This document shows positions 1 through 9,764 of a DNA stretch of 64,000 nt, piece by piece. The stretch spans positions 1 through 64,000 of the forward strand of contig CAMBDA010000016.1 of NCBI GenBank assembly GCA_945865175.1, written 5' to 3'. The position numbers and the translations under genes were made by a program. Below the pieces are notes generated by a model. It saw nothing but the letters and a program-made list of their open reading frames with translations. It was not told where the DNA came from and did no database searches. The DNA comes from an uncultured Prevotellaceae bacterium (GTDB lineage: Bacteria > Bacteroidota > Bacteroidia > Bacteroidales > Bacteroidaceae). Each line of letters opens with the position of its first letter. Within the stretch, counting starts at the first letter, position 1.

Positions 1-93
1 TCGTTGAATAACAACTGGTTCAAACCAACCTTTCATGTTTAGCGGACAACAATAAAAAAAAACAGTGTCTGATGGCTTACGATAAACCAGACG

Positions 94-131
94 GAAAAAT
101 CCCCCTTACCCTGTTTCGGGGGAGGGGGATT
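94..131 (-). terminator. Intrinsic terminator after the M16 protease gene
   Basis: An 8-bp inverted repeat (AATCCCCC at 98-105, GGGGGATT at 124-131) lies 27 bp past the minus-strand stop codon. On the minus strand the second arm runs into a short T tract. The loop holds further C/G runs that could lengthen the stem. Bases 1-93 hold nothing recognisable. Confidence 0.6.
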
Positions 132-157
132 CTTATTTGAGGGGAGAGATGGCGTTG

Positions 158-2968
158 TTACTGTTGTTTCTGCGGAGTTTTCATGCCCACGATGGTGCAG
201 TTGCCACTCTGGAATATCTTCTTGGAAAGTTTCTGGATGTCGGAAGAAGTGACGGCCTTCACCATTTCCTCATAGCGGGAGACAAGGTCCTGCTTGAAAA
301 GGGTGTTGTTGACCAGCGCATTCATCCAGTAGGCGTTTTTCTTGATGTTCTCGGCATGGCTGCGGAGCATGTACTCCTTCACTTTCTGGAGTTTCTCCTC
401 GGAACATCCCTCTTGGCACAACTTGTCGAGACCCTCGGAGATGACCTCCTGCATGCGGCTGAGTTTCTCGGGCGAGGTGGGCAGTACGATGGTGACGGTG
501 GCCTGCGGTACGGGATAGTCGGTGATGCTGGAACCCACTCCCACACTGTAGGCACCGCCTTCGTCCTCACGTACGCTCTCGGTAAACACCATATCGAGTA
601 CCTGCTCAATCATGGACAGGAGAATGCTGTTCTGAGGTGTCTCTTTCACACGGGCGTGGTAATAGAAACGTACGAGGGCGTTGGCCACATCCTGTTCTTT
701 CTCGAAGATGCAAGTGTTGCGCCCGTCGGCCATGCGCTTACTGATGGTGCGGTAGCGTTCCTTGCCGGCAAGCACGGGCAATGCACCCAGGTATTTAGCC
801 AGCAGGGGCTTGACACTGTCGGGCTGGAAGTCGCCCACGAGATAGAACGTGAAGTCGTTGGCATCGGCAAAACGTTCCTTGTAGATTTGTAGCATCTGGT
901 CATAGCTGATGCGGTCTACGTCCTCGGCACGCATGCGCACGGCTCTGACATCGTTGTGATAGAGCACGGATGCCACGGAGTCGGTGAGGGCGGACTTGGG
1001 GTTGAGATCCTGATTGGCGAGGAGTGTTTTGATGCGCTCGGTATAGGCGGCATACACCTCATCATCGCGACGCGGTTCGGTGAAGGTGAGATAGGTGAGC
1101 TGGAGCATGGTCTCGAGGTCCTTCTTCACACAGGAAGCCTTGATGCCTTCGGTGCGGTCGCCGATGAAAGGCTCCACCGACACCTGCTTGCCTGCCAGTT
1201 TCTTGTTGAGCTGGACCGAGGAGAACTTGCCCAATCCTCCCAGCGGTACGAGGGAGGTGTTACCCGATGTGATGTAGACACTGTCGGGGTAGAGTGATGT
1301 GCCGCCCCAGCTGTAAGCGTTCATCTGGATGGTGTTGGGCTCATGGCTGGTGGGGAGCATGTACACGCGAATGCCGTTGGAGAGCGTCACCATCTGGCTT
1401 TCGTATACGCTGCTGGCCTCCTTTGTCACCTGGCCTTCCGTGGCCAGACCATCGATGAGGGGACGTTCGTCCACCTCTTCCTTGAAGCCTTCGATGTCCT
1501 CCTGCTCTACGGTCTGCAAGGCATGGAGCACCTGTTCGCGGGTGGGCACATTAATGCCTTCCTTGTCGGGCAGGAAAAGGGCAATGGCCAGTCCCTGGCT
1601 GGCACTCAGCGAGCCAGCCGCCTGATTGACGGCCTCCAGAGGTATGGCGGGGATGAGTTCCTTGAGTGTCTGGTATTCCCATTCAATGCCGGGGGCCGGC
1701 ACGCCGTCAATGAAATGGCGTACATAGGCATCTACCAGTTCCTCGTTCTCCACCTTGTCGCGCTTGGCATAGCGGTCTTCCAGCCCTGAGAGAATCTCCT
1801 GCTGGAAACGCTGGTATTCCGAGGTCGTGAAGCCGAAACGGCTGGCACGCAGCAGCTCGCGGTAGGCAGCGGACATCCCTTCGGTGAGGGCGTCTGTCTT
1901 GAGCATGACCACGGTGTTCAGGGCATCCTGGGTGTTGGCTACCAGGAAATTTTCATAGCTGGTGAAGCAATTGGTGAAGGGAGGGTTGGGCTTGGAGAGA
2001 ATCTCCTGGATGCGGGTCTGCAGCATGGAGCATGCCGCATTCCACACGTATTGTTGCACGTAGTAGCCCATGGTGCCTCGCTGGGCCCGTTCCATGGCGG
2101 GAAACTTGTACATTATCATGGCCAGGGCGGTGGGTTGCTCCTTGTCCTTCTCGATGGCGACGAGAGGCTCCTTGTTGGCACTTACGGGGTAATAGATGCG
2201 TTCGGGGGCTTCTGCAGCGGGTGCGGCGATGTCAGAGAAGGTGTGCTTGATGATTTCTTCGATGCGGTCGGGATCCACATCACCCACAATCACCAGTCCC
2301 TGCAGGTCGGGGCGGTACCAGCGGTGGTAATAGTCGCGTAGGGTGTTGTAGGGGAAGTTCATCACTACGTCCATGGTGCCGATGGGCATGCGCTGGCCGT
2401 ACTTGTTGTCGGGGAAAAGGGTGGCGATGGCACGCTCCTGCATGCGCATCATGGCGGTGCGGCGCACGCGCCATTCTTCGTTGATGACACCGCGCTCCTT
2501 GTCGATCTCAGTGTCCTGGAGCAGCAGGGCGTTGCTCCAGTCGTGGAGGATGAGGATACAGCTGTCCACAGCCCCCTGGATGTCGACGTTCACATTGTTG
2601 ATGTTGTAGACGGTCTCGTCGAAGGCGGTGTAGGCATTGAGGTTCTCGCCAAAACGTACACCGATGCGCTCGAGATACTGCTTGAGGTTGTCACCCGGGA
2701 AATGCTTGGTGCCATTGAAGCACATGTGTTCCAGGAAATGGGCAAGGCCGCGCTGGTTGTCCTCCTCCTGCATGGAGCCCACCTTCTGGGCAATGTAGAA
2801 GTCGGCTCTGCGCTGGGGCCATTCGTTGTGGCGGATGTAATAGGTGAGTCCGTTGGGCAGTGTACCCATGCGGACTTGGGGGTCCAGCGGTACGGCTGGC
2901 AACTCCTGTGCGCTTGTGCCGGCTGAGAGACATACCAGGGCAAGCAGTGCAAATAAGATTCTTCTCAT
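158..2968 (-). CDS. M16 family zinc metallopeptidase (pitrilysin/insulinase type), exported
   Basis: 936 residues, the usual length for a two-module M16 protease fused in one chain. Residues 1-20 form a signal peptide ending in a TSA-Q cleavage site, so the enzyme should act in the periplasm or envelope. The inverted zinc motif HxxEH is HFLEH at residues 77-81, followed about 75 residues on by an INEEWR segment that would carry the third zinc ligand. The second half (from about residue 520) repeats the M16 fold without an HxxEH motif, as expected for the non-catalytic half. It is the last gene of a minus-strand run behind der and the small lipoprotein gene, with a terminator immediately after. 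The substrate cannot be told; M16 members degrade peptides or process precursors. Confidence 0.9.
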   Translation of the reverse strand: MRRILFALLALVCLSAGTSAQELPAVPLDPQVRMGTLPNGLTYYIRHNEWPQRRADFYIAQKVGSMQEEDNQRGLAHFLEHMCFNGTKHFPGDNLKQYLERIGVRFGENLNAYTAFDETVYNINNVNVDIQGAVDSCILILHDWSNALLLQDTEIDKERGVINEEWRVRRTAMMRMQERAIATLFPDNKYGQRMPIGTMDVVMNFPYNTLRDYYHRWYRPDLQGLVIVGDVDPDRIEEIIKHTFSDIAAPAAEAPERIYYPVSANKEPLVAIEKDKEQPTALAMIMYKFPAMERAQRGTMGYYVQQYVWNAACSMLQTRIQEILSKPNPPFTNCFTSYENFLVANTQDALNTVVMLKTDALTEGMSAAYRELLRASRFGFTTSEYQRFQQEILSGLEDRYAKRDKVENEELVDAYVRHFIDGVPAPGIEWEYQTLKELIPAIPLEAVNQAAGSLSASQGLAIALFLPDKEGINVPTREQVLHALQTVEQEDIEGFKEEVDERPLIDGLATEGQVTKEASSVYESQMVTLSNGIRVYMLPTSHEPNTIQMNAYSWGGTSLYPDSVYITSGNTSLVPLGGLGKFSSVQLNKKLAGKQVSVEPFIGDRTEGIKASCVKKDLETMLQLTYLTFTEPRRDDEVYAAYTERIKTLLANQDLNPKSALTDSVASVLYHNDVRAVRMRAEDVDRISYDQMLQIYKERFADANDFTFYLVGDFQPDSVKPLLAKYLGALPVLAGKERYRTISKRMADGRNTCIFEKEQDVANALVRFYYHARVKETPQNSILLSMIEQVLDMVFTESVREDEGGAYSVGVGSSITDYPVPQATVTIVLPTSPEKLSRMQEVISEGLDKLCQEGCSEEKLQKVKEYMLRSHAENIKKNAYWMNALVNNTLFKQDLVSRYEEMVKAVTSSDIQKLSKKIFQSGNCTIVGMKTPQKQQ

Positions 2969-3029
2969 TTTTTCTTAGGTATGGATAATAAATTGGGTTC
3001 TTTGGGATAGCAGGGTGTGCTGCCGCCTG

Positions 3030-3425
3030 TCATCTCACTTTCCACTGGCCCTCTTCGCGCAAAAGGGGCAGCATGATGGACTCGGTGGTGGAGTCGGCAA
3101 ACAGAACGTCGAGAAATACGATGGCGGAGTCCTGCCACAGGGAATCGGCTGTAGCGCGGACCGACAGGGGCCTGTTCGTGCCCTGTGACAGCGTGTGGGC
3201 AAACTGGGCGGCTGCATCGCGGAGCTGGCTTTGCTTTTCGGGTGCCATGCGGGTATAGCCGTAGAGACCTTCCACATAGCTGTCCGGCTGTTGGCTGATG
3301 AGGTGGCTGCAGTATAGCTCGGCGGCCTGACGCACTTCCTGATGGCGTGGATCCTCCTGAGGCTTGCAGCACACCAGCATGAGGAGGCCGGCTCCCATGG
3401 CTGTCAGAATAACAGAGTCGCGCAT
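3030..3425 (-). CDS. Small lipoprotein of unknown function
   Basis: 131 residues. The start chosen is the ATG at 3425, one base past the der stop, because it is followed at once by a hydrophobic stretch ending in a lipobox-like LMLVC-C. The longer frame upstream overlaps der and lacks a signal. After the lipid-anchor Cys the protein is soluble and helical for about 70 residues (AELYCSHL, DAAAQFAHTL), then ends in a strand-rich segment finishing GQWKVR, which resembles the ending of small DUF4878-like or NTF2-like periplasmic lipoproteins. That resemblance is weak. The position between der and the M16 protease gene suggests co-transcription rather than a shared task. Confidence 0.7.
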   Translation of the reverse strand: MRDSVILTAMGAGLLMLVCCKPQEDPRHQEVRQAAELYCSHLISQQPDSYVEGLYGYTRMAPEKQSQLRDAAAQFAHTLSQGTNRPLSVRATADSLWQDSAIVFLDVLFADSTTESIMLPLLREEGQWKVR

Positions 3426-3426
3426 G

Positions 3427-4740
3427 TCACTTCTGTCGGATGAAGATGTTGATGGGAGTGCCGGTGAAGTCCCATCGCTCACGAATCTTGTTTTCCAGGA
3501 AGCGGCGGTAGGGCTCCTTCACATACTGTGGCAGGTTGGCATAGAACACGAAACTGGGCACTGCGGTGGCGGGAAGTTGCATGCAGTACTTTATCTTGAT
3601 GTACTTGCCCTTGATGGATGGTGGCGGATAGGCCTCGATGAGCGGCAGCATCTCTTCGTTGAGTTTGGCGGTTGTGACGCGGCGGGTGCGTGCCAGATAG
3701 ACGTCCTTGGCTGTCTCCAGCACGCGGAAGATGCGCTGTTTGGTGAGGGCACTGGCAAAGATGATGGGGAAATCGCTGAAGGGTGCCATGCGGTAGCGGA
3801 TGGCATTGATGAACTCGTCCATCACCCGCTGATTCTTGTCGGGCACCAGGTCCCACTTGTTCACCACCACCACCAGGCTCTTCATGTTGCGCTGGATGAC
3901 CTGGAAGATGTTGAGGTCCTGGCTCTCTATGCCACGTGTGGCATCAATCATGAGGATGCACACGTCGGCGTTTTCGATGCTGCGTATGCTGCGCATGACA
4001 CTGTAGAACTCCAGATCCTCGGTGACCTTGTTCTTCCGGCGGATGCCGGCTGTGTCCACGAGATAGAAGTCGAAGCCGAATTTCTCATAGCGGGTGTAGA
4101 TGCTGTCCCGCGTGGTGCCTGCGATGTCCGTGACGATGTGCCTGTCCTCTCCGATGAAGGCGTTCACAAGGCTGCTCTTGCCCACGTTGGGACGCCCCAC
4201 CACTGCAAAGCGGGGAATGTCCTGGTCGGGTTGTTCGCCACTCTCTTTGGGAAGGCTTTCCACTACCAGGTCGAGCAGGTCGCCTGTGCCGCTGCCCGTG
4301 GCAGAGGAGATACAATGGGGGTCGCCCAATCCCAGTGCGTAGAATTCGGCGGCCTGGAAGACCTGGTCGTTGTTGTCGGTCTTGTTGGCCACCAGAATCA
4401 CTTTTTTCTTGGTGCGTCGAAGAATGCCGGCCACAGCCTCGTCGAGGTCGGTGATGCCGGTGCCGGTATCCACCAGGAAGAGTATCACATCGGCCTCTTC
4501 CGTGGCCACGGTCACCTGCTTGCGTATCTCCTCCTCGAAGATGTCATCGCTGTTGACCACCCATCCTCCGGTATCCACTACCGAGAATTCGTGTCCTGTC
4601 CATTCACACTTTCCGTACTGGCGGTCGCGCGTGGTACCCGACTCGTCGCTCACGATGGCGTGGCGTGTTTGTGTGAGACGGTTGAAAAGGGTGGACTTTC
4701 CTACGTTGGGCCGTCCGACAATAGCTACTAGGTTTGCCAT
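3427..4740 (-). CDS. der: Ribosome-associated GTPase Der (EngA)
   Basis: 437 residues with the hallmark of the family, two tandem GTPase domains: a first GRPNVGKS at residues 9-16 and a second in the middle of the protein ([12 protein letters not shown]), each followed by DTGG or DTAG and by NKTD or NKWD specificity motifs. The C-terminal KH-like domain is present. Der acts in late maturation of the 50S subunit. The ATG at 4740 is preferred to the upstream in-frame ATG at 4806 because [12 protein letters not shown] matches the family start. It lies 46 bp behind era; tandem era-der is common in this phylum. Confidence 0.97.
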   Translation of the reverse strand: MANLVAIVGRPNVGKSTLFNRLTQTRHAIVSDESGTTRDRQYGKCEWTGHEFSVVDTGGWVVNSDDIFEEEIRKQVTVATEEADVILFLVDTGTGITDLDEAVAGILRRTKKKVILVANKTDNNDQVFQAAEFYALGLGDPHCISSATGSGTGDLLDLVVESLPKESGEQPDQDIPRFAVVGRPNVGKSSLVNAFIGEDRHIVTDIAGTTRDSIYTRYEKFGFDFYLVDTAGIRRKNKVTEDLEFYSVMRSIRSIENADVCILMIDATRGIESQDLNIFQVIQRNMKSLVVVVNKWDLVPDKNQRVMDEFINAIRYRMAPFSDFPIIFASALTKQRIFRVLETAKDVYLARTRRVTTAKLNEEMLPLIEAYPPPSIKGKYIKIKYCMQLPATAVPSFVFYANLPQYVKEPYRRFLENKIRERWDFTGTPINIFIRQK

Positions 4741-4786
4741 AATGGTTTGTTCTTTGTTGGTGATTGGGTTAGGGGTTGGGTGGAGC

Positions 4787-5668
4787 TCAGTCGAGGTTGT
4801 AGCCAAAGGCCTTCAGGGCACGGTCGCTGCTGCGCCAGTCCTTGTCTACCTTGACGAACACCTCCAGGTAGATGGATTTGCCGAAAAACTTCTCGAGCGA
4901 CCGGCGTGCCTCGGTGGACACGCGCTTGAGGGCAACGCCCTGGTGGCCGATGATGATGCCTTTCTGGCTTTCCCGCTCCACGTAGATGACAGCATTGATG
5001 TGGATGTTCTTCTCGCTCTCCTTGAACGATTCCACCACCACTTCCACGCTGTAGGGTATCTCCTTGTCGTAGTAGAGGAGAATTTTCTCGCGGATGATTT
5101 CGGTGACGAAGAAGCGTGCCGGCTTGTCGGTCCACTGGTCTTTCCCAAAGTAGGCCGGTGACTCGGGCAGCAGCTCCTTGATGCGTTTGAGCACCCTGTC
5201 CACGTTGAAGCGATGGAGGGCGCTGATGGGGATGATTTCGGCCTGCGGCAGCGCTTTGTGCCAGGTCTCCACGGTCTGGGTAAGCTGGGCCTGGTTGCTC
5301 AGGTCAATCTTGTTGATGAGCACAAGCACCGGCACTTTCATGCTGGCCACTTGTGCCAGAAATTCTTCGTTCTTATCGGGGGTTTCCACCATGTCGGTGA
5401 CATAGAGCAGCACGTCGGCGTCGGCCAGCGCGCTCTCGCTGAAATGGAGCATCGATTCCTGCAACTTGTAGTTGGGCTTGAGCACACCTGGCGTGTCGCT
5501 CAGGCATATCTGCATGTCGTCGGTGTTGATGATGCCCATGATGCGGTGGCGCGTGGTCTGGGCCTTGAAGGTGGCGATGCTGATTTTCTCGCCCACCAGC
5601 AGGTTCATCAATGTGGACTTGCCCACATTGGGATTACCCACGATGTTTACAAAACCGGCCTTGTGCAT
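4787..5668 (-). CDS. era: GTPase Era, 16S rRNA/30S maturation
   Basis: 293 residues, family length. G1 is GNPNVGKS at residues 11-18, G3 is DTPG, G4 is NKID, and the C-terminal third carries a KH RNA-binding domain with GHQGVALKR where the family has its GxxG loop. Era binds the 3' end of 16S rRNA and supports 30S assembly. Its ATG shares one base with the fabH stop (TGATG), so the two genes are probably translationally coupled. Confidence 0.97.
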   Translation of the reverse strand: MHKAGFVNIVGNPNVGKSTLMNLLVGEKISIATFKAQTTRHRIMGIINTDDMQICLSDTPGVLKPNYKLQESMLHFSESALADADVLLYVTDMVETPDKNEEFLAQVASMKVPVLVLINKIDLSNQAQLTQTVETWHKALPQAEIIPISALHRFNVDRVLKRIKELLPESPAYFGKDQWTDKPARFFVTEIIREKILLYYDKEIPYSVEVVVESFKESEKNIHINAVIYVERESQKGIIIGHQGVALKRVSTEARRSLEKFFGKSIYLEVFVKVDKDWRSSDRALKAFGYNLD

Positions 5669-6753
5669 CAGTGTACCCCGCGTTTTTCATTCCATTCCTC
5701 GCGGGAGATGGTTCCTTCCTTGTAGAACTCTGCAGGGCTCTTGGCAGCCTCGGCTGCACCGTCGTAGCCCCAGATGAGGTAGCTGGCTCCCCAGGAGAAT
5801 CCTGCTCCGAAGGCAGTGAAGATGAGTTTGTCGCCCTTCTTGAGCTGAGGCTCATATTCCCAAAGGCAGAGGGGCAGGGTGCCGCCGGAGGTGTTGGCCA
5901 TGTGGTCCACGTTGATCATCACCTTCGATTCGTCGAGCCCGATGCGGCGTGCCACGGCGGTCTCGATGCGGATGTTGGCCTGATGGGGCACCACCCATGC
6001 GATGTTGTCCTTGTCCAGACCGTTGCGCTTGGCGATGGTCTCCACTGCATCCGACATCTTGGTGACTGCGTTCTTGAACACGGTGCGGCCTTCCTGGTAT
6101 ACGAAATGCAGACGCTGGTCCACACTTTCGTGGCTGGGCATTTGGGCCGAGCCTCCGGCTGCCATGTGGAGGTGTTCATAGCCCGTGCCGTCCACTCGCA
6201 AGTAGGAGTCCATGAGACCCAATTCTTCGGTGGTAGCTTCCATGAGGACGCAGGCAGCCCCGTCACCGAAAATAGGGCAGGTGTTGCGGTCCTGATAGTT
6301 GGTCATGCTGCTCATGTGGTCGCCGCCGCACAGGATGATGCGCTTGTGGCGTCCCGAGGTGATGAGGCTGGCTCCCTGCTCCAGGGCATAGAGGAAGCCT
6401 GCACAGGCAGCTTCCATGTCGAAACCATAGGCATTCTTGAGCCCCAGGTTCCCGATGACGAGCGAGGCCGTGGAGGGGAAATGGTAGTCGGGTGTGGTGG
6501 TGGCGCAGATAACAGCCTCAATGCTGTCGGGGTCCACCTGTGTCTTCTCGAGCAACTGCTTTACGGCGCGTGTCATCAGATAGGAAGTGCCGCTGCCTTG
6601 TTCTGGCTTGAGGATGTGGCGTGTCTTCACACCAATCCGTTCCATAATCCATTCGTCGCTGGTGTCCACGATGCGGGACATTTCTTCATTGTCCAGGATG
6701 TAGTTGGGTACGTATCCGCCTACTCCGGTGATTACCGCGTTTATCCTTTCCAT
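5668..6753 (-). CDS. fabH: Beta-ketoacyl-ACP synthase III (FabH)
   Basis: 361 residues. FabH starts fatty-acid synthesis by condensing acyl-CoA with malonyl-ACP. The catalytic triad is visible: Cys117 in MEAACAGF, His in HQANIRIE, and Asn in ANTSGG. The protein is about 25-35 residues longer than typical FabH because of a charged tail after the conserved GAGFSWG segment (from about residue 328), which ends EKRGVH. The gene follows rpmF as in most bacteria and ends in a one-base overlap with era. Confidence 0.96.
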   Translation of the reverse strand: MERINAVITGVGGYVPNYILDNEEMSRIVDTSDEWIMERIGVKTRHILKPEQGSGTSYLMTRAVKQLLEKTQVDPDSIEAVICATTTPDYHFPSTASLVIGNLGLKNAYGFDMEAACAGFLYALEQGASLITSGRHKRIILCGGDHMSSMTNYQDRNTCPIFGDGAACVLMEATTEELGLMDSYLRVDGTGYEHLHMAAGGSAQMPSHESVDQRLHFVYQEGRTVFKNAVTKMSDAVETIAKRNGLDKDNIAWVVPHQANIRIETAVARRIGLDESKVMINVDHMANTSGGTLPLCLWEYEPQLKKGDKLIFTAFGAGFSWGASYLIWGYDGAAEAAKSPAEFYKEGTISREEWNEKRGVH

Positions 6754-6840
6754 TTTTTTGTTTTCTTCTTTTCTGTGTATGATGTGATTTTTGTGCAGGG
6801 GGCTCCCATGGCATGGGGTGCCTGTCCTGAAAACAAATAA

Positions 6841-6878
6841 AGCCGCAGAAGCCTAGGGTATAGGATTCAAGCGGCTAT
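6841..6878 (-). terminator. Stem-loop between rpmF and fabH (terminator or attenuator)
   Basis: On the minus strand AGCCGC at 6876-6871 pairs with GCGGCT at 6846-6841, with GAA/TTC extending the stem inside, and the second arm is followed by a T-rich TTATTTGTTTTC. It sits 22 bp past the rpmF stop and well ahead of fabH, so it could lower fabH expression relative to rpmF. Confidence 0.5.
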
Positions 6879-6900
6879 ATTCCACTGATGCCCGACAAGG

Positions 6901-7080
6901 TTATGCCTCTTTCTCGATAGCCACCTTTCCACGGTAATATCCACATGCAGGACATACGGTGTGGTAGATGTGGAATTCGCCACAGTTGGGGCATACTGCC
7001 AATGCAGGAGCTACAGCCTTGTCATGAGTTCTTCTCTTGAGGGTTCTAGTCTTTGACTGTCTTCTTTTAGGATGTGCCAT
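6901..7080 (-). CDS. rpmF: 50S ribosomal protein L32
   Basis: 59 residues starting MAHPKRRQSKTR, the standard L32 start. It carries two zinc-binding CxxC pairs (Cys30/33 and Cys43/46), so this is the zinc-containing form; a zinc-independent C-minus paralogue is not in the window. It lies 13 bp after the DUF177 gene, the widely conserved yceD-rpmF pair. Confidence 0.97.
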   Translation of the reverse strand: MAHPKRRQSKTRTLKRRTHDKAVAPALAVCPNCGEFHIYHTVCPACGYYRGKVAIEKEA

Positions 7081-7093
7081 TTTCTTTTATTAT

Positions 7094-7612
7094 TTATTTG
7101 TTGTTGAATATTGTCTTCAGTTTGTCCCATCGGGGGTCGGCTGCGGGGGCCGGATCTCCTGTGTCGGTGTCTTCCGTCAGGATGGCTGCCGTGGGGAGCC
7201 CGATGCACTGTCCGTCGGGGTGGACATGGCGGATGGGTATCTGCAGGGCGATGAACTCGTAGATGTACCATGCCACATTGAGCATGCCGTCGGCTTCGGG
7301 GACGGTGAGCCACTGGCCGTCATCGTCGTAGGCTGCACCCATCCGTGCCTTGAGCGTTTCGCTGGTGTTGATGGCGAGGTCCATGGGATCCAGGCATCTG
7401 TCGCAGGGAACCTGTATCACACCGCTGATGGCGAAGCAGAGTTCGTAGGCTTCATGCTCCCGCCTGACGGTGAGGCAGACGCGGACATGACCCGTGTGGA
7501 CCTCTGTGGCTTCCACAGCGTCGAAGAAGGCGTCGTCCACTTCCCATGAATGGGTGCTGGAGTCTGATTTCATGCCTCTCAAATCCACTTTATACGTGTC
7601 CAGTTTCTCCAT
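7094..7612 (-). CDS. yceD: DUF177/YceD family protein
   Basis: 172 residues. The family core is visible: the CDRCLDPM segment with its conserved Cys pair near residues 70-75, then an acidic stretch, and the C-terminal PRWDKLK that marks YceD proteins. The family is linked to 23S rRNA accumulation and L32 in other bacteria, which fits its place just upstream of rpmF; the exact activity is not known. An acidic, proline-rich insert of about 20 residues precedes the PRWDKL motif. Confidence 0.88.
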   Translation of the reverse strand: MEKLDTYKVDLRGMKSDSSTHSWEVDDAFFDAVEATEVHTGHVRVCLTVRREHEAYELCFAISGVIQVPCDRCLDPMDLAINTSETLKARMGAAYDDDGQWLTVPEADGMLNVAWYIYEFIALQIPIRHVHPDGQCIGLPTAAILTEDTDTGDPAPAADPRWDKLKTIFNNK

Positions 7613-7619
7613 CGGGGTG

Positions 7620-7627
7620 CAAAATTA
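7620..7627 (-). promoter_or_regulatory. Probable -7 element for the yceD-rpmF-fabH-era-der operon
   Basis: The minus strand reads TAATTTTG, matching the Bacteroidota -7 consensus TAnnTTTG, 7 bp before the yceD ATG. No TTG is found at the ideal 19-21 bp spacing, so the call is tentative; the leader would be very short. A hairpin AGCGT/ACGCT at 7645-7662 just upstream may end the histidine-kinase transcript. Confidence 0.35.
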
Positions 7628-7675
7628 CAAAAAAAACATCAACCAGCGTAATATTTCACGCTAAAAAATGCTTAT

Positions 7676-8833
7676 TTAATGCTTTTTCAGCTCAATACGA
7701 AAGGTTGTGCCCCTTCCAGGCTCTGAATTCTTCACAAAAATGCGTCCGTGGTGGTAGTCTTGGATGATTCGCTTGGCCAGGGAAAGGCCAAGGCCCCATC
7801 CACGCTTCTTGGTGGTGAAGCCAGGCATGAAGACTGTGTTGAAATGGTTTTTGGGGATGCCCTTTCCGGTGTCGGTTACTTCCAGCGCATAGCAGTGTGG
7901 CTTCTCTTCGGCCGAAAGGGTGATGGTGCCTTTGCCGTCCATGGCGTCGATGGCATTCTTGCAGAGATTCTCCACCACCCATTCGAACAGGGGGGCACAC
8001 ATGTTTACGATGAGCGGCTGCTGGGGAAGGCGGCATACGATAGTGGTGCGGTTGCTGGTGCGCCGGCTGATGTACTGGACGGTTTGCGACACTATCTCAT
8101 TGAGGTTCTCGGGGCGGGTCTCCGGCTGGGAGCCAATCTTGCTGAAACGCTCCGTGATGCGCTGCAGCCGGCTGACATCCTTTTCCATCTCGGGGATGAG
8201 GGTGTCCTGGGGGTAGGTCTCGCGCAGCACCTCCACCCATGCCATAAGGCTGCTGATGGGGGTGCCTAGCTGGTGGGCAGTTTCCTTGCTGAGTCCCACC
8301 CACACCTTGTTCTGCTCGGCGCGCTTGCTGCTCAAGAGCGCAAACATCGCTACCAGCATGAACACTACCACCACGCCTAACTGTACATAGGGCCACCATG
8401 CCAGTCGCCGGAGCATGAGGCTGTCACCGTAGCAGATGAGCATGTAATCGGATGCGGAGAGATGGATGCGGATGGTGTGGGCCTCGTGTTTCCATGCGCC
8501 TGCCTTCAGCTGGAGGTAGGCAGTGGAGTCGGCTGCATTCTTTTCGTGGATGGGGATGTTGCGGAAGTCTTGTATTTCATCGTTCTGGTTGAGCACGATG
8601 ACCGGGATGGTGTGGTTGCTGCCCAGGACTTCGAGTACCAGCGACAAATCGGTGGTCTCGTCGGCCTTGTTGAGCGTCTGCATGGCTTGTGCCCATATCT
8701 CCATCTTGCGGTGTTCCTCGGTTTTGAGGTCGGTGACCAGAAAGTGGGACACCACCAGCGATGCCACACTCAGGACCACGGCCATGAGCACAAGGGCCAG
8801 TTTCACTTGTCGTATGCGTTTTATCCAGTGCAC
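7676..8833 (-). CDS. Membrane-bound sensor histidine kinase
   Basis: 385 residues. Transmembrane helices at about 11-34 and 148-168 enclose a periplasmic sensor of roughly 110 residues with no recognised fold. The HisKA box holds the phospho-accepting His187 in HQLGTP, an HxLGTP variant common in Bacteroidota. The ATPase domain has the N box (NLCKNAIDAM), the G1 box (DTGKGIP) and the G2 region (RGWGLGLSLAKRI). There is no HAMP, PAS or receiver domain and no response-regulator gene nearby, so it is an orphan kinase. It starts 40 bp after atpG on the same strand and may ride on ATP synthase transcripts; whether that link is functional is unknown. Confidence 0.9.
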   Translation of the reverse strand: MHWIKRIRQVKLALVLMAVVLSVASLVVSHFLVTDLKTEEHRKMEIWAQAMQTLNKADETTDLSLVLEVLGSNHTIPVIVLNQNDEIQDFRNIPIHEKNAADSTAYLQLKAGAWKHEAHTIRIHLSASDYMLICYGDSLMLRRLAWWPYVQLGVVVVFMLVAMFALLSSKRAEQNKVWVGLSKETAHQLGTPISSLMAWVEVLRETYPQDTLIPEMEKDVSRLQRITERFSKIGSQPETRPENLNEIVSQTVQYISRRTSNRTTIVCRLPQQPLIVNMCAPLFEWVVENLCKNAIDAMDGKGTITLSAEEKPHCYALEVTDTGKGIPKNHFNTVFMPGFTTKKRGWGLGLSLAKRIIQDYHHGRIFVKNSEPGRGTTFRIELKKH

Positions 8834-8873
8834 GGCGGGGCGGGGGAGGCAAGGGGTGTGGAACGATGGGGGG

Positions 8874-9752
8874 TCATTGGCTCATACGGCCGCTCATGAG
8901 GTCGATCAGTTCGTTGGTGATGCCTTGTTGGCGGGTCTTGTTGTAGAGCAGTGTGAGCTGTTGCAGCAGGTCTTGTGCGTTGTCGTCGGCCGTCTGCATG
9001 GCAATCATGCGGCTGGCGTGTTCGGAGGTGGCACTGTCCATCATCGCCGTCATCAGGGTCACAAGGAGCAGTCTGTCGGAGACTGTCTGACAGAAGGTAC
9101 CGGCATCGGGTTCTATGATGAACTCGTTGCCTGCCGCCGTGCCTGCTGCCTCGGGGGTGAGGGGCAAGAGCTGCTGGCATGTCACATGGATTGACCCCAT
9201 TGAGCGGAAGTGGGTGTGGATGATTTCCACGCAGTCGGTCCGGCTGTCCGTGAAGGCCGTCTTCAGTCGGTCGGCCAATTGGCGGACTGCCTGTTGTGTG
9301 GCGGGTGTGGGATTTTGTGTAAACTGGTCGGCCAGCAGTATGTCCTCTCCGGGGTAGGGGAGTTGCAGCTTGTCCAGTTCGTGGGCCATTTTCTTTCCTA
9401 TGGGCACCACTGTGACAGCAACACCCTGCTCCCTTAGGGCCTCCATGCGGGCCTTTGCCGCATTCCATACATTGGTGTTGAAGGCACCGCAGAGCCCGCT
9501 CGAACTGGCAATGGCCACGAGGGTCACATGCCGTACGGGACGCTGCTCCGACAACGGGCTGTGCAGGGAGCCCCCTGTGGCCAGCATGTCATCGACGGTT
9601 TTCCTGAGTGCTGCCCTGTATTGCTCGATGTGCAGGGCGCGGCTCTGGGTGCGGCGGAGCTTGGCCGATGCAATCATGCGCATGGCGCTGGTAATCTTCT
9701 GAGTGCTCCTGACCGAGGTGATGCGTGTCTTGATGTCTTTCAGTGAGGCCAT
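8874..9752 (-). CDS. atpG: ATP synthase F1 subunit gamma
   Basis: 292 residues, family length. It starts MASLKDIKTRITSVRSTQKIT, the conserved N-terminal helix of the central stalk, carries GLCGAFN, and ends with the paired helix (LLYNKTRQQGITNELIDL) that inserts into the alpha3beta3 head. It lies 12 bp after atpA. Confidence 0.96.
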   Translation of the reverse strand: MASLKDIKTRITSVRSTQKITSAMRMIASAKLRRTQSRALHIEQYRAALRKTVDDMLATGGSLHSPLSEQRPVRHVTLVAIASSSGLCGAFNTNVWNAAKARMEALREQGVAVTVVPIGKKMAHELDKLQLPYPGEDILLADQFTQNPTPATQQAVRQLADRLKTAFTDSRTDCVEIIHTHFRSMGSIHVTCQQLLPLTPEAAGTAAGNEFIIEPDAGTFCQTVSDRLLLVTLMTAMMDSATSEHASRMIAMQTADDNAQDLLQQLTLLYNKTRQQGITNELIDLMSGRMSQ

Positions 9753-9764
9753 AGTGCGGATGGA

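Noticed and set aside
3364-4731. Long plus-strand open frame opposite der (455 codons)
   Set aside because: It is antisense to a certain gene and exists because GC-rich coding leaves few stops on the other strand; the translation is rich in His, Gly and Val with no domain. The same holds for the frames at 5611-6840, 13759-15438 and 42655-44313 on plus and 51478-52878 and 55054-56859 on minus.
6754-6900. A further gene between fabH and rpmF
   Set aside because: The 147-bp gap holds only a stem-loop and AT-rich sequence with no frame of useful length.
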